From a bacterium (lineage in GTDB: Bacteria; Gemmatimonadota; Gemmatimonadetes; Gemmatimonadales; Gemmatimonadaceae): a DNA stretch of 64,000 bases. Made by a program: the position numbers and the translations under genes. The stretch covers positions 62,001 to 126,000 of the forward strand of contig JAIXTI010000081.1 of NCBI GenBank assembly GCA_027484025.1. The letters are read 5' to 3'. The notes below the pieces were generated by a model. That model did no database searches and had not been told where the DNA came from. It saw nothing but the letters and a program-made list of their open reading frames with translations. Of this stretch, positions 32,075 through 40,000 are shown one piece after another (position 1 is the stretch's first letter; each line of letters starts with the position of its first letter).

Positions 32075-33883
32075 CTATCCAAGGATTGCGTCTAGCGAGC
32101 CGTCGATTGAGGAGTGACGCTGACGGATGCTTGCTTCGACCGCAACGATTTTCTCGAAGAACGAGAAACCCAAGAGGTGGGGGTGGGCTCTCAAGGCGGC
32201 AAAGGTGGCTGGGTCGGAAATGCAATCGTCAATCGGAACCCTTTCGACCCCGGGAAAGCGCGTGGGAAGAAGGAGAGCGACCGGATCTGGGAGTAAAGCG
32301 GGCGGCGCACCGTGTGCTGTCTTGTCGGTCAAGTAGCACGACTGAATGAAGAGCACTGCGTGAAAGAGCGGAAGGTCTGCAATGGTAAGCGAAACATGCT
32401 TGCCTCCTTTCTCAGTAAGCTGGATAGTCTCGTACAGCTTTCGGAGAAACTTCCGATAGTGCGTCACGCCAGGCTTGCGAACAAGCCCAGTGGCTGCGCG
32501 TATCCGCTGCAGTGCGGGGAGCACGTAATGCTGTTCGACTGCGAACGGGTCAATCTCAAAAAGTAGCGGAATGACTGCATCCGTTCCAACGGAAGCGCCG
32601 AACTTCTTGATTAGTTGGGCCTTCGCCTGTGGCGGCGCCGACGCAACGAACCGGGCCGCGAAATACTCTTGGAAGGAACGATGGGCGAATGTGATATCTT
32701 GACCTTCCTCGACCAGCAAGCACACTGCTTGTTTTGCGTCAGCGAGAAAGTCAGTCGGGGAGAACTCAAGGTGCGTCAAGGAGCGACAGCGGTCAAACTC
32801 GTCGAGCGCAAGGGTTAGCGGGAACGAGAACTGTCGCTTGCTGTAGGTCCGGACGCAGAAGGTGGAGAACACGCGCTCAAAGTCGCGGATATCCAGAGTG
32901 GTACGGCGCGCGCGCTGATAGCCCGATTTGAGCGCGTCGTGCTTTTGGAAGAGCGCTTCGTAGGCAGAGTTGTAGAAAATGCTGAGTTTGCTCGGTATAT
33001 GCGCTGTGTCGTGATAGGTCAGCAGCATAATGGAGAGCAGAAGTGGATTAGAAAGAAACGACTGATGACGCGCAAACAGCTCGCTCCGAAGATCGCGAAC
33101 AAAGCGCGCCTTCACATCGCTATCAAAGTCGAGCCGCTCAACAAGCGAGACCGCCTTCTCAATGCTAAGTGGGGCAACGCGGAGTACTGAGAACGCTGTC
33201 CATCCTTCAAGCTCGGGGTCCGGTCGAGACGAGAGAACGATCCAGTTGCCTGTATATCGTTCAGCGAGTGCCTGCACCTCCGTAGCCACCTTGCTCCGTG
33301 TGCGCTTGTCCAGTTCGTCGTACCCATCGAGGAGCAGCACAAAATGACCGGCTCCGAGGGCGAGCCGTAAATAGCTGGACTCAACCTCAAGACCATTCGC
33401 GTTCAGGGATGCGAGCAGCGCCTCCTCCAGCGACAACTCCGAGAGATCTACGGTGCGGAGTTCGAGGAATACAGGAATCTTCTCACGAGTACGTAGCGCT
33501 GACAGCAGGATGTGGCGCATGATCATACTCTTGCCGGATCCGCCGCTACCTGTGAGAATGGCACGCGGTGCCACCGCTGCGATGTCCGCCGCACCCGCGC
33601 TCGGAATAGTGCGACGGTCCGTCACTACGTCTAGCGGAACGAAAAACCGATACAGTGAGATCGGCTCCGAGCGAATGAAGAACGACTTCGCTCGCGAGTG
33701 GCGGTCAAGAAGCCTTCGCACGTACGTATCGTACGTGCGCTCGAGTTTGACTCGCAGCTTATCCCGTGCGCCGCGAAAACCGTGGCTCGCTATTGAGAAT
33801 GCTTTGTCGACGTGAGCCTGAAGGAACTCGGCCGCAATCTTGTTCGGATCGAGATCCGGCGGAACAACTACTGGAACGGTCAT
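32075..33883 (-). CDS. NACHT-domain NTPase (cassette 1, next to attI)
   Basis: A 602-residue STAND ATPase. Residues 1-105 form a helical N-terminal region; Walker A is LTGSGGSGKSM (112-119), Walker B LLLDGYDELD (183-192), followed by the sensor LSSRPDPEL and the late motif ITFAHRSFQEYFAARF typical of NACHT proteins. The C-terminal ~170 residues lack clear repeats. Bacterial NACHT proteins include anti-phage NLR-like sensors; no separate effector domain is recognised here. Base composition is visibly lower in GC than the flanking chromosome. The ATG at 33883 lies 18 bp after the attI junction and the stop 15 bp before attC, a textbook cassette in the position of newest insertion and highest expression. 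Confidence 0.88.
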   Translation of the reverse strand: MTVPVVVPPDLDPNKIAAEFLQAHVDKAFSIASHGFRGARDKLRVKLERTYDTYVRRLLDRHSRAKSFFIRSEPISLYRFFVPLDVVTDRRTIPSAGAADIAAVAPRAILTGSGGSGKSMIMRHILLSALRTREKIPVFLELRTVDLSELSLEEALLASLNANGLEVESSYLRLALGAGHFVLLLDGYDELDKRTRSKVATEVQALAERYTGNWIVLSSRPDPELEGWTAFSVLRVAPLSIEKAVSLVERLDFDSDVKARFVRDLRSELFARHQSFLSNPLLLSIMLLTYHDTAHIPSKLSIFYNSAYEALFQKHDALKSGYQRARRTTLDIRDFERVFSTFCVRTYSKRQFSFPLTLALDEFDRCRSLTHLEFSPTDFLADAKQAVCLLVEEGQDITFAHRSFQEYFAARFVASAPPQAKAQLIKKFGASVGTDAVIPLLFEIDPFAVEQHYVLPALQRIRAATGLVRKPGVTHYRKFLRKLYETIQLTEKGGKHVSLTIADLPLFHAVLFIQSCYLTDKTAHGAPPALLPDPVALLLPTRFPGVERVPIDDCISDPATFAALRAHPHLLGFSFFEKIVAVEASIRQRHSSIDGSLDAILG

Positions 33884-33900
33884 CTGAGTCCTGAGTATCG

Positions 33901-34081
33901 GGCTAACGCCCATTAGCCTGCAGGAAACTCTTGCAAGGCGGCCGTTATGTGACATTTCCCTGCAAGATAACAGAATCATCTAGCCGTTCACGACATCCCG
34001 CAAGCGACTGCGGACAAACGACTTGGGACGAGTTATCGCCGTTTCGAACGCCGTTGTTCTCTTGCAAGCGCTGCAAGATAA
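33901..34081 (-). other. attI-like integration region
   Basis: Between the intI stop and the first cassette. The core GGCTAAC (GTTAGCC when read leftwards) at 33901-33907 is the junction where the first cassette begins and pairs with the far end of that cassette. Upstream of it are two pairs of direct repeats: CTCTTGCAAG at 33928-33937 and 34059-34068, and CTGCAAGATAA at 33960-33970 and 34071-34081. Such repeats are expected as integrase binding sites in attI. A second core-like GTTATGT is at 33944-33950. The exact limits of attI are inferred. Confidence 0.7.
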
Positions 34082-34115
34082 ATGGAATTCGCCGAGAGGC
34101 GGCGCCGCGCAAACG

Positions 34116-35084
34116 TCAGCGCCTCGCGCGGTCCAATGGACTCTGAACCCCAAGCCCGCCGCGGTTCAATACGTGGGTGTACAACATCGTCGTTTTCACG
34201 TCGCGATGCCCCAGGAGCTCCTGTACCGTCCGGATATCGGAGCCCGACTCTAGCAGGTGCGTGGCAAAGCTGTGGCGGAACGTATGGCACCCCACCCGCT
34301 GCGCGACCCCGCTCTTCACGCCGGCCTCGGCCACCGCTCTTTGCACGACAGAGGGATCAATGTGATGTGTGCGCCGAGTGCTGCTCTCCCGGTGCCAATA
34401 CTCGCGAGCCGCGGGAAACACCCAACACCATCCCCAGAGCCGGGAAACGCGTGGCGCTTTCCGCTCCATGGCATGCGGCACTTCCACCCAGGCGCCTCCG
34501 CGCGCTACCCGCCGTCCCATCAGGTGGCGCACCTGCACGAGGTGCGCGCGCAGCGGTGTGCTGACCGACACGGGCAGCATGGTGACACGATCGCGCTGCC
34601 CTTTGCCACGGCGCACACGTATCTCCCCACGATCGAAGTCCACATCCTTCACTCGCAGCTGACAGCATTCCTGAACGCGCAGGCCGCTGCCATACATCAG
34701 CTGCGCCATCAGCAATGGTGTCCCCGACAAGCACCCGAGGACCTGTTGGACGGCCTCGCGCGACAGCACGTTGGGCAAGTGCGTCGGGCGACGCGCCGGC
34801 TCGACGCCAGGCAACTCCGCCAATGGCTGCTCCAAGACGTCACGATAGAGAAATTGCAGGGCGGCCAACGCCTGATTCTGTGTCGACGCCGCAACGTTTC
34901 GCTCGCGGGCCAGATACGTGAGAAAATCGCGCACCTGCATGGCTCCCAGCTGAGCCGGGTGGCGAAGCCCACTCCATCGCACATACCGCACAATCCACCG
35001 CACATACACCTGCGCCGTGCGCGGACTGTACCGCCGCACCGCCGCACGGTCGCGCACCAACAACAAGAGGCGTGAAGACGTCAT
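34116..35084 (-). CDS. intI: Integron integrase IntI
   Basis: A 322-residue tyrosine recombinase with all catalytic residues: Arg136 (GSGLRVQE), Lys161 (RRGKGQRDR), His267-x-x-Arg270 (HTFRHSF), His293 (LLGHRDVKTT) and Tyr302 (MLYTH). Residues about 206-245 (ERKAPRVSRLWGWCWVFPA and on) are the extra segment that sets IntI apart from XerC/D and is needed to bind folded attC. It recombines attI with attC to insert, excise and shuffle cassettes. It reads in the same direction as the cassettes with attI beyond its stop, the inverted layout reported for some spirochaetes and planctomycetes. The ATG at 35084 lies in a tandem-repeat hairpin. Confidence 0.95.
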   Translation of the reverse strand: MTSSRLLLLVRDRAAVRRYSPRTAQVYVRWIVRYVRWSGLRHPAQLGAMQVRDFLTYLARERNVAASTQNQALAALQFLYRDVLEQPLAELPGVEPARRPTHLPNVLSREAVQQVLGCLSGTPLLMAQLMYGSGLRVQECCQLRVKDVDFDRGEIRVRRGKGQRDRVTMLPVSVSTPLRAHLVQVRHLMGRRVARGGAWVEVPHAMERKAPRVSRLWGWCWVFPAAREYWHRESSTRRTHHIDPSVVQRAVAEAGVKSGVAQRVGCHTFRHSFATHLLESGSDIRTVQELLGHRDVKTTMLYTHVLNRGGLGVQSPLDRARR

Positions 35085-35114
35085 GCATCATCATGCATCG
35101 GTCTCCACGCCTCT
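35066..35114. promoter_or_regulatory. Hairpin and tandem repeat around the intI start codon
   Basis: A 14-bp inverted repeat with one mismatch (agaggcgtgaagac at 35066-35079, gtctccacgcctct at 35101-35114) encloses two tandem copies of a ten-base unit (TCATGCATCA, TCATGCATCG), the first of which contains the intI start codon. In RNA this would put the start codon in a loop; in DNA it is a good repressor target. No SOS-type box was recognised. Confidence 0.55.
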
Positions 35115-35175
35115 CTGTCATCATCGCAACGCGCGCCGTCTCACGACAACGCACGTCACGCCACCACCCGACGAA

Positions 35176-37020
35176 CTACTTCGTGCGGTCCCGGCGCACC
35201 TGCACCCGCAAACCCTTGATCTTCGTGTTCTTGAGCGCGGTGATCACTTCGTCAGCCATCGCCTCCGGCACGTCGACCGTGCTGAAGTTGTCGGCAATCT
35301 GAATGGCACCAATGTGCTCCGAGTCCAAACCGGCCTCGTTCGCAATCGCACCCACGAGATCGCCCGGACGCATCTTGAGCTTGCGACCAGCACCAATCCA
35401 CAACGTGGCCGCGGTCCACGCCGACTCACGACGCGGCTTCTTGCCACGAGCGGCGCCAGCCCCACCTTCCGCACGCGGCGGACGGCGATCGCTGCTGCCT
35501 TCACGCGAGAAACGCTCGCCACCGCGCGAATCGCCGCGAGAATCACCTCGCGACTCCCCACCACGGCTCTCGCCACGATCGAACCGCTCACGCGGCTCAC
35601 GCGCCGTCACTGCCGGGATCTCGTCTTCGCCACCATCGCGCGCCGCGACCAGCTTCACCGCCGCCGCCGCCACGTCCATCACGTCGAACTCGCCCGCCAG
35701 CGCTTCCACGATACCACGGAAGCTTTCGAGGCCGCCCTCAACAATGGCCTCACGCAACGTCATCTTCACCAGCTCCTGACGGTGCGCACGCAAATCGGCC
35801 ACGGTGGGCACCTGCGCAATATCGATCTTCTGGCTCGTCTGACGCTCGATGTTGCGCAGCAACCGGTGCTCACGCGGCTCGGCCAACGTAATGGCCACAC
35901 CCTCGCGACCCGCACGGCCGGTGCGGCCAATACGGTGCACATACGTTTCCGCGTCGGCGGGCACGTCGAAGTTGACCACGTGACTCACGTGCTTCACGTC
36001 GAGACCACGCGCCGCCACGTCGGTGGCGATGAGCAGATCCACCTTCTTGGCGCGGAACTTCTGCATCACGCGGTCACGCTGATCCTGCGACAACCCGCCG
36101 TGCAGCGACTCCGCCCGCAACCCGCGCGCCGACAGCGTCTCACTCAACTCGTCCACTTCGGTCCGCGTGCGGCAGAAGACGATCGCGCTGGTGGGCTGCT
36201 CGATATCGAGCACCCGCGCCAACGCCGGCATCTTGTGCGCGCGGCTCACCACGTACGCCACCTGGCGCACCCGGGCCACGGCGCCCTCAGCCAACACCTC
36301 ACGCTCCACCGTCACATGCTCGGGGTCACGCAGATACTTGCGCGCGATTCCGGCAATGCGCGGCGGCAACGTGGCCGAGAAAAGACAGGTCTGCTTGCTC
36401 TCCGGCGTGGCGTCGAGAATGGCCTCGAGTTCGTCGGCGAAGCCCATGTCGAGCATTTCGTCGGCTTCGTCGAGCACCACCGCCTGCAACGTGCCCAGCT
36501 TGAGCGTGTTGCGCTTGATGTGGTCGAGCGCACGACCCGGCGTCGCAATCACGACATCGACGCCGCGCTTGAGCGCCCGGATCTGCAACTCCATGCTCGC
36601 GCCGCCGTACACGGCCAGCGCGTGCAAGCCGAGCGGCTTGCCGTACCGATGCACCGCCTCGGCCACCTGCATGGCCAGTTCGCGGGTCGGGACCAGAATG
36701 AGGACCGACGGCGCCCCGTTGGCAGCCTTATGTCCGGCGCCAATACGGGTGAGCAACGGCAGCGAAAAGGCGGCCGTCTTGCCGGTGCCCGTGGCGGCCT
36801 GCGCGAGCACGTCGCGACCAGCCAGCAGGGGCGGAATGGACGCCCGCTGTACGGGCGTGGGTTCTTCGTATCCGAGAGCCGAAAGGGCCTCGGCAATGCG
36901 CGGGTCAACACCCAGAGCGGCGAAACCGTTGGAATTCCCGGTTTCGGAACTATCCTGCTGATCGAGCTCGGTGTTCGCGCGGATCGGCGCTGCAGACGAG
37001 CGCACGTCCGTTTTGGTCAT
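35176..37020 (-). CDS. DEAD-box RNA helicase with DbpA-type RNA-binding domain
   Basis: A 614-residue helicase. Motifs in order: Q motif (PTPVQRASIP), AATGTGKTAAFS, PTRELAMQV, DEADEMLDMGF, SATLPPR, then the second RecA domain with ATDVAARGLD and HRIGRTGRAGREG. Next come an Arg/Gly/Ser/Asp-rich linker (about 450-530) and a C-terminal DbpA RNA-binding domain (KMRPGDLVGAIANEAGLDSEHIGAIQIADNFSTVDVP). This is the CsdA/DeaD layout; such proteins unwind structured RNA in ribosome assembly and cold adaptation. An AGGAG site precedes the ATG. It marks the chromosomal edge of the integron and diverges from the SET gene. Confidence 0.92.
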   Translation of the reverse strand: MTKTDVRSSAAPIRANTELDQQDSSETGNSNGFAALGVDPRIAEALSALGYEEPTPVQRASIPPLLAGRDVLAQAATGTGKTAAFSLPLLTRIGAGHKAANGAPSVLILVPTRELAMQVAEAVHRYGKPLGLHALAVYGGASMELQIRALKRGVDVVIATPGRALDHIKRNTLKLGTLQAVVLDEADEMLDMGFADELEAILDATPESKQTCLFSATLPPRIAGIARKYLRDPEHVTVEREVLAEGAVARVRQVAYVVSRAHKMPALARVLDIEQPTSAIVFCRTRTEVDELSETLSARGLRAESLHGGLSQDQRDRVMQKFRAKKVDLLIATDVAARGLDVKHVSHVVNFDVPADAETYVHRIGRTGRAGREGVAITLAEPREHRLLRNIERQTSQKIDIAQVPTVADLRAHRQELVKMTLREAIVEGGLESFRGIVEALAGEFDVMDVAAAAVKLVAARDGGEDEIPAVTAREPRERFDRGESRGGESRGDSRGDSRGGERFSREGSSDRRPPRAEGGAGAARGKKPRRESAWTAATLWIGAGRKLKMRPGDLVGAIANEAGLDSEHIGAIQIADNFSTVDVPEAMADEVITALKNTKIKGLRVQVRRDRTK

Positions 37021-37081
37021 GGTTTTCTCCTGTAGCCCTCAAATATATCACACTGGGCCCCAGAGTGGCGAAATTATCCAC

Positions 37082-37540
37082 ATGAGCATCCCCGACGACC
37101 TCCCCTTCGAGGTCCGCCATAGCGCCATCCAGGGCGCCGGCGGCTTCGCCACCCGTGCCATCCCGGCCGGCGTCCGCATTGTCGAGTACGCCGGCGAACG
37201 GCTCAGCCCCGCCGAGGCGGAAGCGCGCTACCCCGATATTCCGGGCGAGCGGCACCACACCTACCTGTTCGCGATCGACGACGAGGTGGTCATCGATGCG
37301 GCGGTCAACGGCAACGAGGCGCGCTTTCTCAATCACTCCTGCGCCCCCAACTGCGACGCCGTTATCGAAGACGGCCGCATTTGGATCGAATCGATTCACG
37401 ACATAGAAGTGGGCGAAGAGCTCGTCTACGACTACGCCTATATGCTCGCGGAACGGCACACGCCCGCCGCCAAGAAGCGATTCCCCTGTTTTTGCGGCGC
37501 CATTACCTGCCGGGGTACCATTCTCGCCAAGAAGCGCTGA
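37082..37540 (+). CDS. SET-domain protein methyltransferase
   Basis: A 152-residue protein that is almost entirely a SET domain: GAGGFATRAIPAGVRIVEYAGERL at the start, RFLNHSCAPNC in the middle (the knot motif), ELVYDYAY, and a post-SET-like PCFCGAITCRGTI that could bind zinc with an upstream Cys. SET proteins methylate lysines using S-adenosylmethionine; bacterial targets are mostly unknown. It lies in its own short transcription unit between the helicase and the cytochrome. Confidence 0.88.
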   Translation: MSIPDDLPFEVRHSAIQGAGGFATRAIPAGVRIVEYAGERLSPAEAEARYPDIPGERHHTYLFAIDDEVVIDAAVNGNEARFLNHSCAPNCDAVIEDGRIWIESIHDIEVGEELVYDYAYMLAERHTPAAKKRFPCFCGAITCRGTILAKKR

Positions 37541-37603
37541 CCCCGCAGCGCACAGTCGCGAACAAGGTGGTAGCTTGTCTCCGTACACTTACGGAGACTG
37601 TTG

Positions 37604-38185
37604 ATGCGTACCCCGCTCGCCGCCGCCCTGCTGGTGGCCGCCACGACGATCGCCTGCGCCCGGACGCAGCAGGAAGCCCCTGTTGCCGCCGCACGCCCCA
37701 TTCCCGCCACGGCCGGCGCACCGGGCGCCCCCGCCGCGCCAGCCCAGCGCCGTCAGCCGGTGAGCCCCATGAAGCAGGACACGGTGCGCCGAGAGGCGAT
37801 CGCCACGCTTCTGGCTACGCTCAAGGGGCGCGAGAACGAACCGGCCGGCGTGGTCTTCAAGAACGTGAAGCTGCACAAGGAGATGCCGGTCACGCAGTTC
37901 ATCGCCATGATGGACGAGCAGTACGGACGTGGTCTGGGCTTCACCTGCGTCAACTGCCACATGGACAACGGCGACTACGCCAGCGACGAACGCAAGAACA
38001 AGGTCATCGCCCGGCAGATGGAACGCATGCAGCGCGATATCGACACCAAGTACATCGCGAAGGTCAAGGAACTCGACGACCCGCGCCCGAAGACCACCTG
38101 CGTCATGTGCCACCGCGGCACCGCCCACATGCCCAACACCATGGACGTGCCCACGGCGCCGGTCCCGCAGCGCAAGCGCGGCTAA
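37604..38185 (+). CDS. Di-haem c-type cytochrome lipoprotein, reaction-centre cytochrome-like
   Basis: A 193-residue exported protein with lipobox TTIACART (Cys about residue 18), an Ala/Pro-rich linker and two haem-binding motifs, CVNCH and CVMCH, about 55 residues apart. The region VFKNVKLHKEMPVTQFIAMMDEQYGRGLGFTCVNCHMDNGDYASDERKNKVIARQMERMQRDI matches the short relatives of the photosynthetic reaction-centre cytochrome subunit found in Acidobacteria and Gemmatimonadota. It would carry electrons on the periplasmic side. No photosynthesis genes are nearby. The ATG at 37604 follows a TTG in frame. The last bases overlap the convergent GNAT gene. Confidence 0.85.
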   Translation: MRTPLAAALLVAATTIACARTQQEAPVAAARPIPATAGAPGAPAAPAQRRQPVSPMKQDTVRREAIATLLATLKGRENEPAGVVFKNVKLHKEMPVTQFIAMMDEQYGRGLGFTCVNCHMDNGDYASDERKNKVIARQMERMQRDIDTKYIAKVKELDDPRPKTTCVMCHRGTAHMPNTMDVPTAPVPQRKRG

Positions 38186-38712
38186 GCGGTCAGCGCCGTC
38201 GACATGACGGCGTCCTGCTGTTCGTCGGAGCCCAGCCGAAAGGTCTGGGCTCCGATGCGTTCGAACCCCTGCTTTTCGTAAAAGCGGATGGCCTTCGCGT
38301 TGCGCTCCCACACCCCGAGCCAGAGCACATCGCCCTGCCACGCGCGAGCCACCGTGCGCGCCGCGTCCATGAGCGACGCCGCGACACCGCGCCCATGCCA
38401 GCGCTGGTCGACGTAAAAGCGCTCGAGCTCCACCGGGTGCCCCGCTACCACCGCCGCGTGCGGCGCGCTGTCCAAGAGCGACGCATACCCGATCAGTATG
38501 CCGTCTGCTTCCATCAACAGGCACACACGCCGAGCGTCTTCGAGCTCGGCCAGCTGCTTCGCAGGCGAAAACGCCTGGGCGAGATACACGGCCATGTCCT
38601 CCGGCGTATTGTCCGCCGCGAACGTGTCGTGAAACACTCGGCGCGCGAACGCGCTGAGCGCGACCGCGTCGTGTGGCGTCGCGCGTCGGAACGAGACACT
38701 TGGCGAAGTCAT
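38182..38712 (-). CDS. GNAT family N-acetyltransferase
   Basis: A 176-residue acetyltransferase. The acetyl-CoA loop is YVDQRWHGRGVAASLMDAA (the R/QxxGxG/A motif), preceded by the strand VELERFYV and followed by LWLGVWERNAKAIRFYEKQGFERIG, the common GNAT end. The acceptor is unknown. It overlaps the stop of the convergent cytochrome gene by four bases, so terminators must be shared or absent. Confidence 0.88.
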   Translation of the reverse strand: MTSPSVSFRRATPHDAVALSAFARRVFHDTFAADNTPEDMAVYLAQAFSPAKQLAELEDARRVCLLMEADGILIGYASLLDSAPHAAVVAGHPVELERFYVDQRWHGRGVAASLMDAARTVARAWQGDVLWLGVWERNAKAIRFYEKQGFERIGAQTFRLGSDEQQDAVMSTALTA

Positions 38713-38724
38713 GCTGCTCCTGAG

Positions 38725-38905
38725 ATCTGAGTACTCAGCGTGAGACGAAGACGCGAGAGCCGAGAGCCGAGTTCCGGATAGGCGTGAGAGTTCAGTAACG
38801 CAGGGGTGAGCAGCGAGGACCTGCAGCTGGCGGTGTCTGTCTTCTCACCGCTGCGTTGCTCGATTCTCACCCCTATCAAAGACTCAGTTCTGATCTCTGA
38901 GCCTC
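38725..38905. repeat. Long imperfect palindrome, MITE-like or RNA hairpin
   Basis: The arms 38768-38803 (gagttccggataggcgtgagag...taacgcag) and 38850-38893 (ctgcgttgctcgattctcac ccctatcaaagactc) are mutually complementary at roughly three of four positions over about 40 bp, with weaker pairing outward through the tctgag/ctcaga repeats. No gene lies within. It could be a miniature inverted-repeat element or a transcribed hairpin. Confidence 0.5.
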
Positions 38906-38911
38906 TGATTC

Positions 38912-40000
38912 TCAGCTCTGCCCATCTGAAAACTCACCGCTCACCGCTCGCACGCTGTGGGCGCGGATGGCGTTGTTGCCGTATCCCAGGGCGTTCCACA
39001 CGATGCGCTCGGGCTGCACGGCCCCACTCGCGTCGGTCGCGCGACTGCGCAACGTGACCTCACCCGGCGGCAGCGAGACGGACAGTTCGAACGGCGTCCA
39101 CGCGTACGCCGACGCCGCCTGGCCCACGGTGGCGCGATGCCACTGATCGTTTACCGCCACGTCCACGTTCGTGATGGGGCCGCTCCCCGACCACGCCCAG
39201 CCGCGTACCACCGTGTCGGTCGCGGTTTCCGCATGGAGCGCCGGCAGTACGATCATCGATTTCACCAGCGCGCGCGTGACGGGCGTTTTCGTGCCATTCA
39301 CGTCGTACACGTACCGCTTCGACTGGAAGTAGCCCGTGAACGGCGTCGTGTGCACCTCGAGCGCCGTGAGCCACTTCACACTCGCCATGCCGTACCAGTT
39401 GGGCACCAGCAATCGCAGCGGCGCCCCGTGATGCGCGGTGAGTGGCTCACCGTCCATGTGCGTGGCCACGAGCGTATCGGGATGTCGCGCCACCTCCAGC
39501 GGTAACGCGCGCTCGAAGCGCACCTCACCCTCCGCATCGTCGCGCGGCCCCGCGTCGGCGCCTACCGCCACCACTTCGAGCGCGTCGTCATGCACACCCG
39601 CGCGGTCGAGCAATGCACGCAGCGACACGCCACTCCATCGCGTGGTACTCACGGCACCGTATTTCCACGGCTCACCGGTGGGCACGGGATCCATCCCCAA
39701 CCGCCAGTTCCCCGCGCACTCCATCGTCGCCAGCACGGTGTGCACGGGTAACGCGGCGATGTCGGTCAGCGACAGCAAAAACGACGTACGCACGGCGCCA
39801 CCTACCGCCAGTGTCCACGCGTCATGTGCCGTCGGGGTTTCGAAGTTGCTGCGCACGTACACGCTCTCACGCGGCGTCACGGCCAACGGCAACACCGAGG
39901 TCGGTGTCTCGGCGCACAACGGATGCACCCGCACAACATCGAGAGGAGCCGCAGTATCCGTCTCCGCCTCCGGTGCGCTGGCAGTACGCGTGTCGGTCAC
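38912..40000 (-). CDS. Sulfite-oxidase-like molybdopterin enzyme
   Basis: A 362-residue protein of the sulfite oxidase/SoxC family. The molybdenum-ligand cysteine sits in VLATMECAGNWRLGM; pterin contacts are in VARHPDTLVATHMDGEPLTAHHGAPLRLLVPNWYGMASVKWL, followed by the C-terminal dimerisation domain (VVRGWAWSGSGPITNVDVAVND). It lacks an N-terminal haem domain. No signal peptide follows the chosen GTG (40000), so it may be cytoplasmic, or a start further upstream is used. The GTG overlaps the TGA stop of the TfoX-like gene (GTGA), which argues for translational coupling and for this start. Confidence 0.85.
   Translation of the reverse strand: MTDTRTASAPEAETDTAAPLDVVRVHPLCAETPTSVLPLAVTPRESVYVRSNFETPTAHDAWTLAVGGAVRTSFLLSLTDIAALPVHTVLATMECAGNWRLGMDPVPTGEPWKYGAVSTTRWSGVSLRALLDRAGVHDDALEVVAVGADAGPRDDAEGEVRFERALPLEVARHPDTLVATHMDGEPLTAHHGAPLRLLVPNWYGMASVKWLTALEVHTTPFTGYFQSKRYVYDVNGTKTPVTRALVKSMIVLPALHAETATDTVVRGWAWSGSGPITNVDVAVNDQWHRATVGQAASAYAWTPFELSVSLPPGEVTLRSRATDASGAVQPERIVWNALGYGNNAIRAHSVRAVSGEFSDGQS

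Noticed and set aside
33901-33950. A very short attC between GGCTAAC and GTTATGT next to intI
   Set aside because: The arms pair poorly and the direct repeats beyond suit an attI region better; kept as part of attI.
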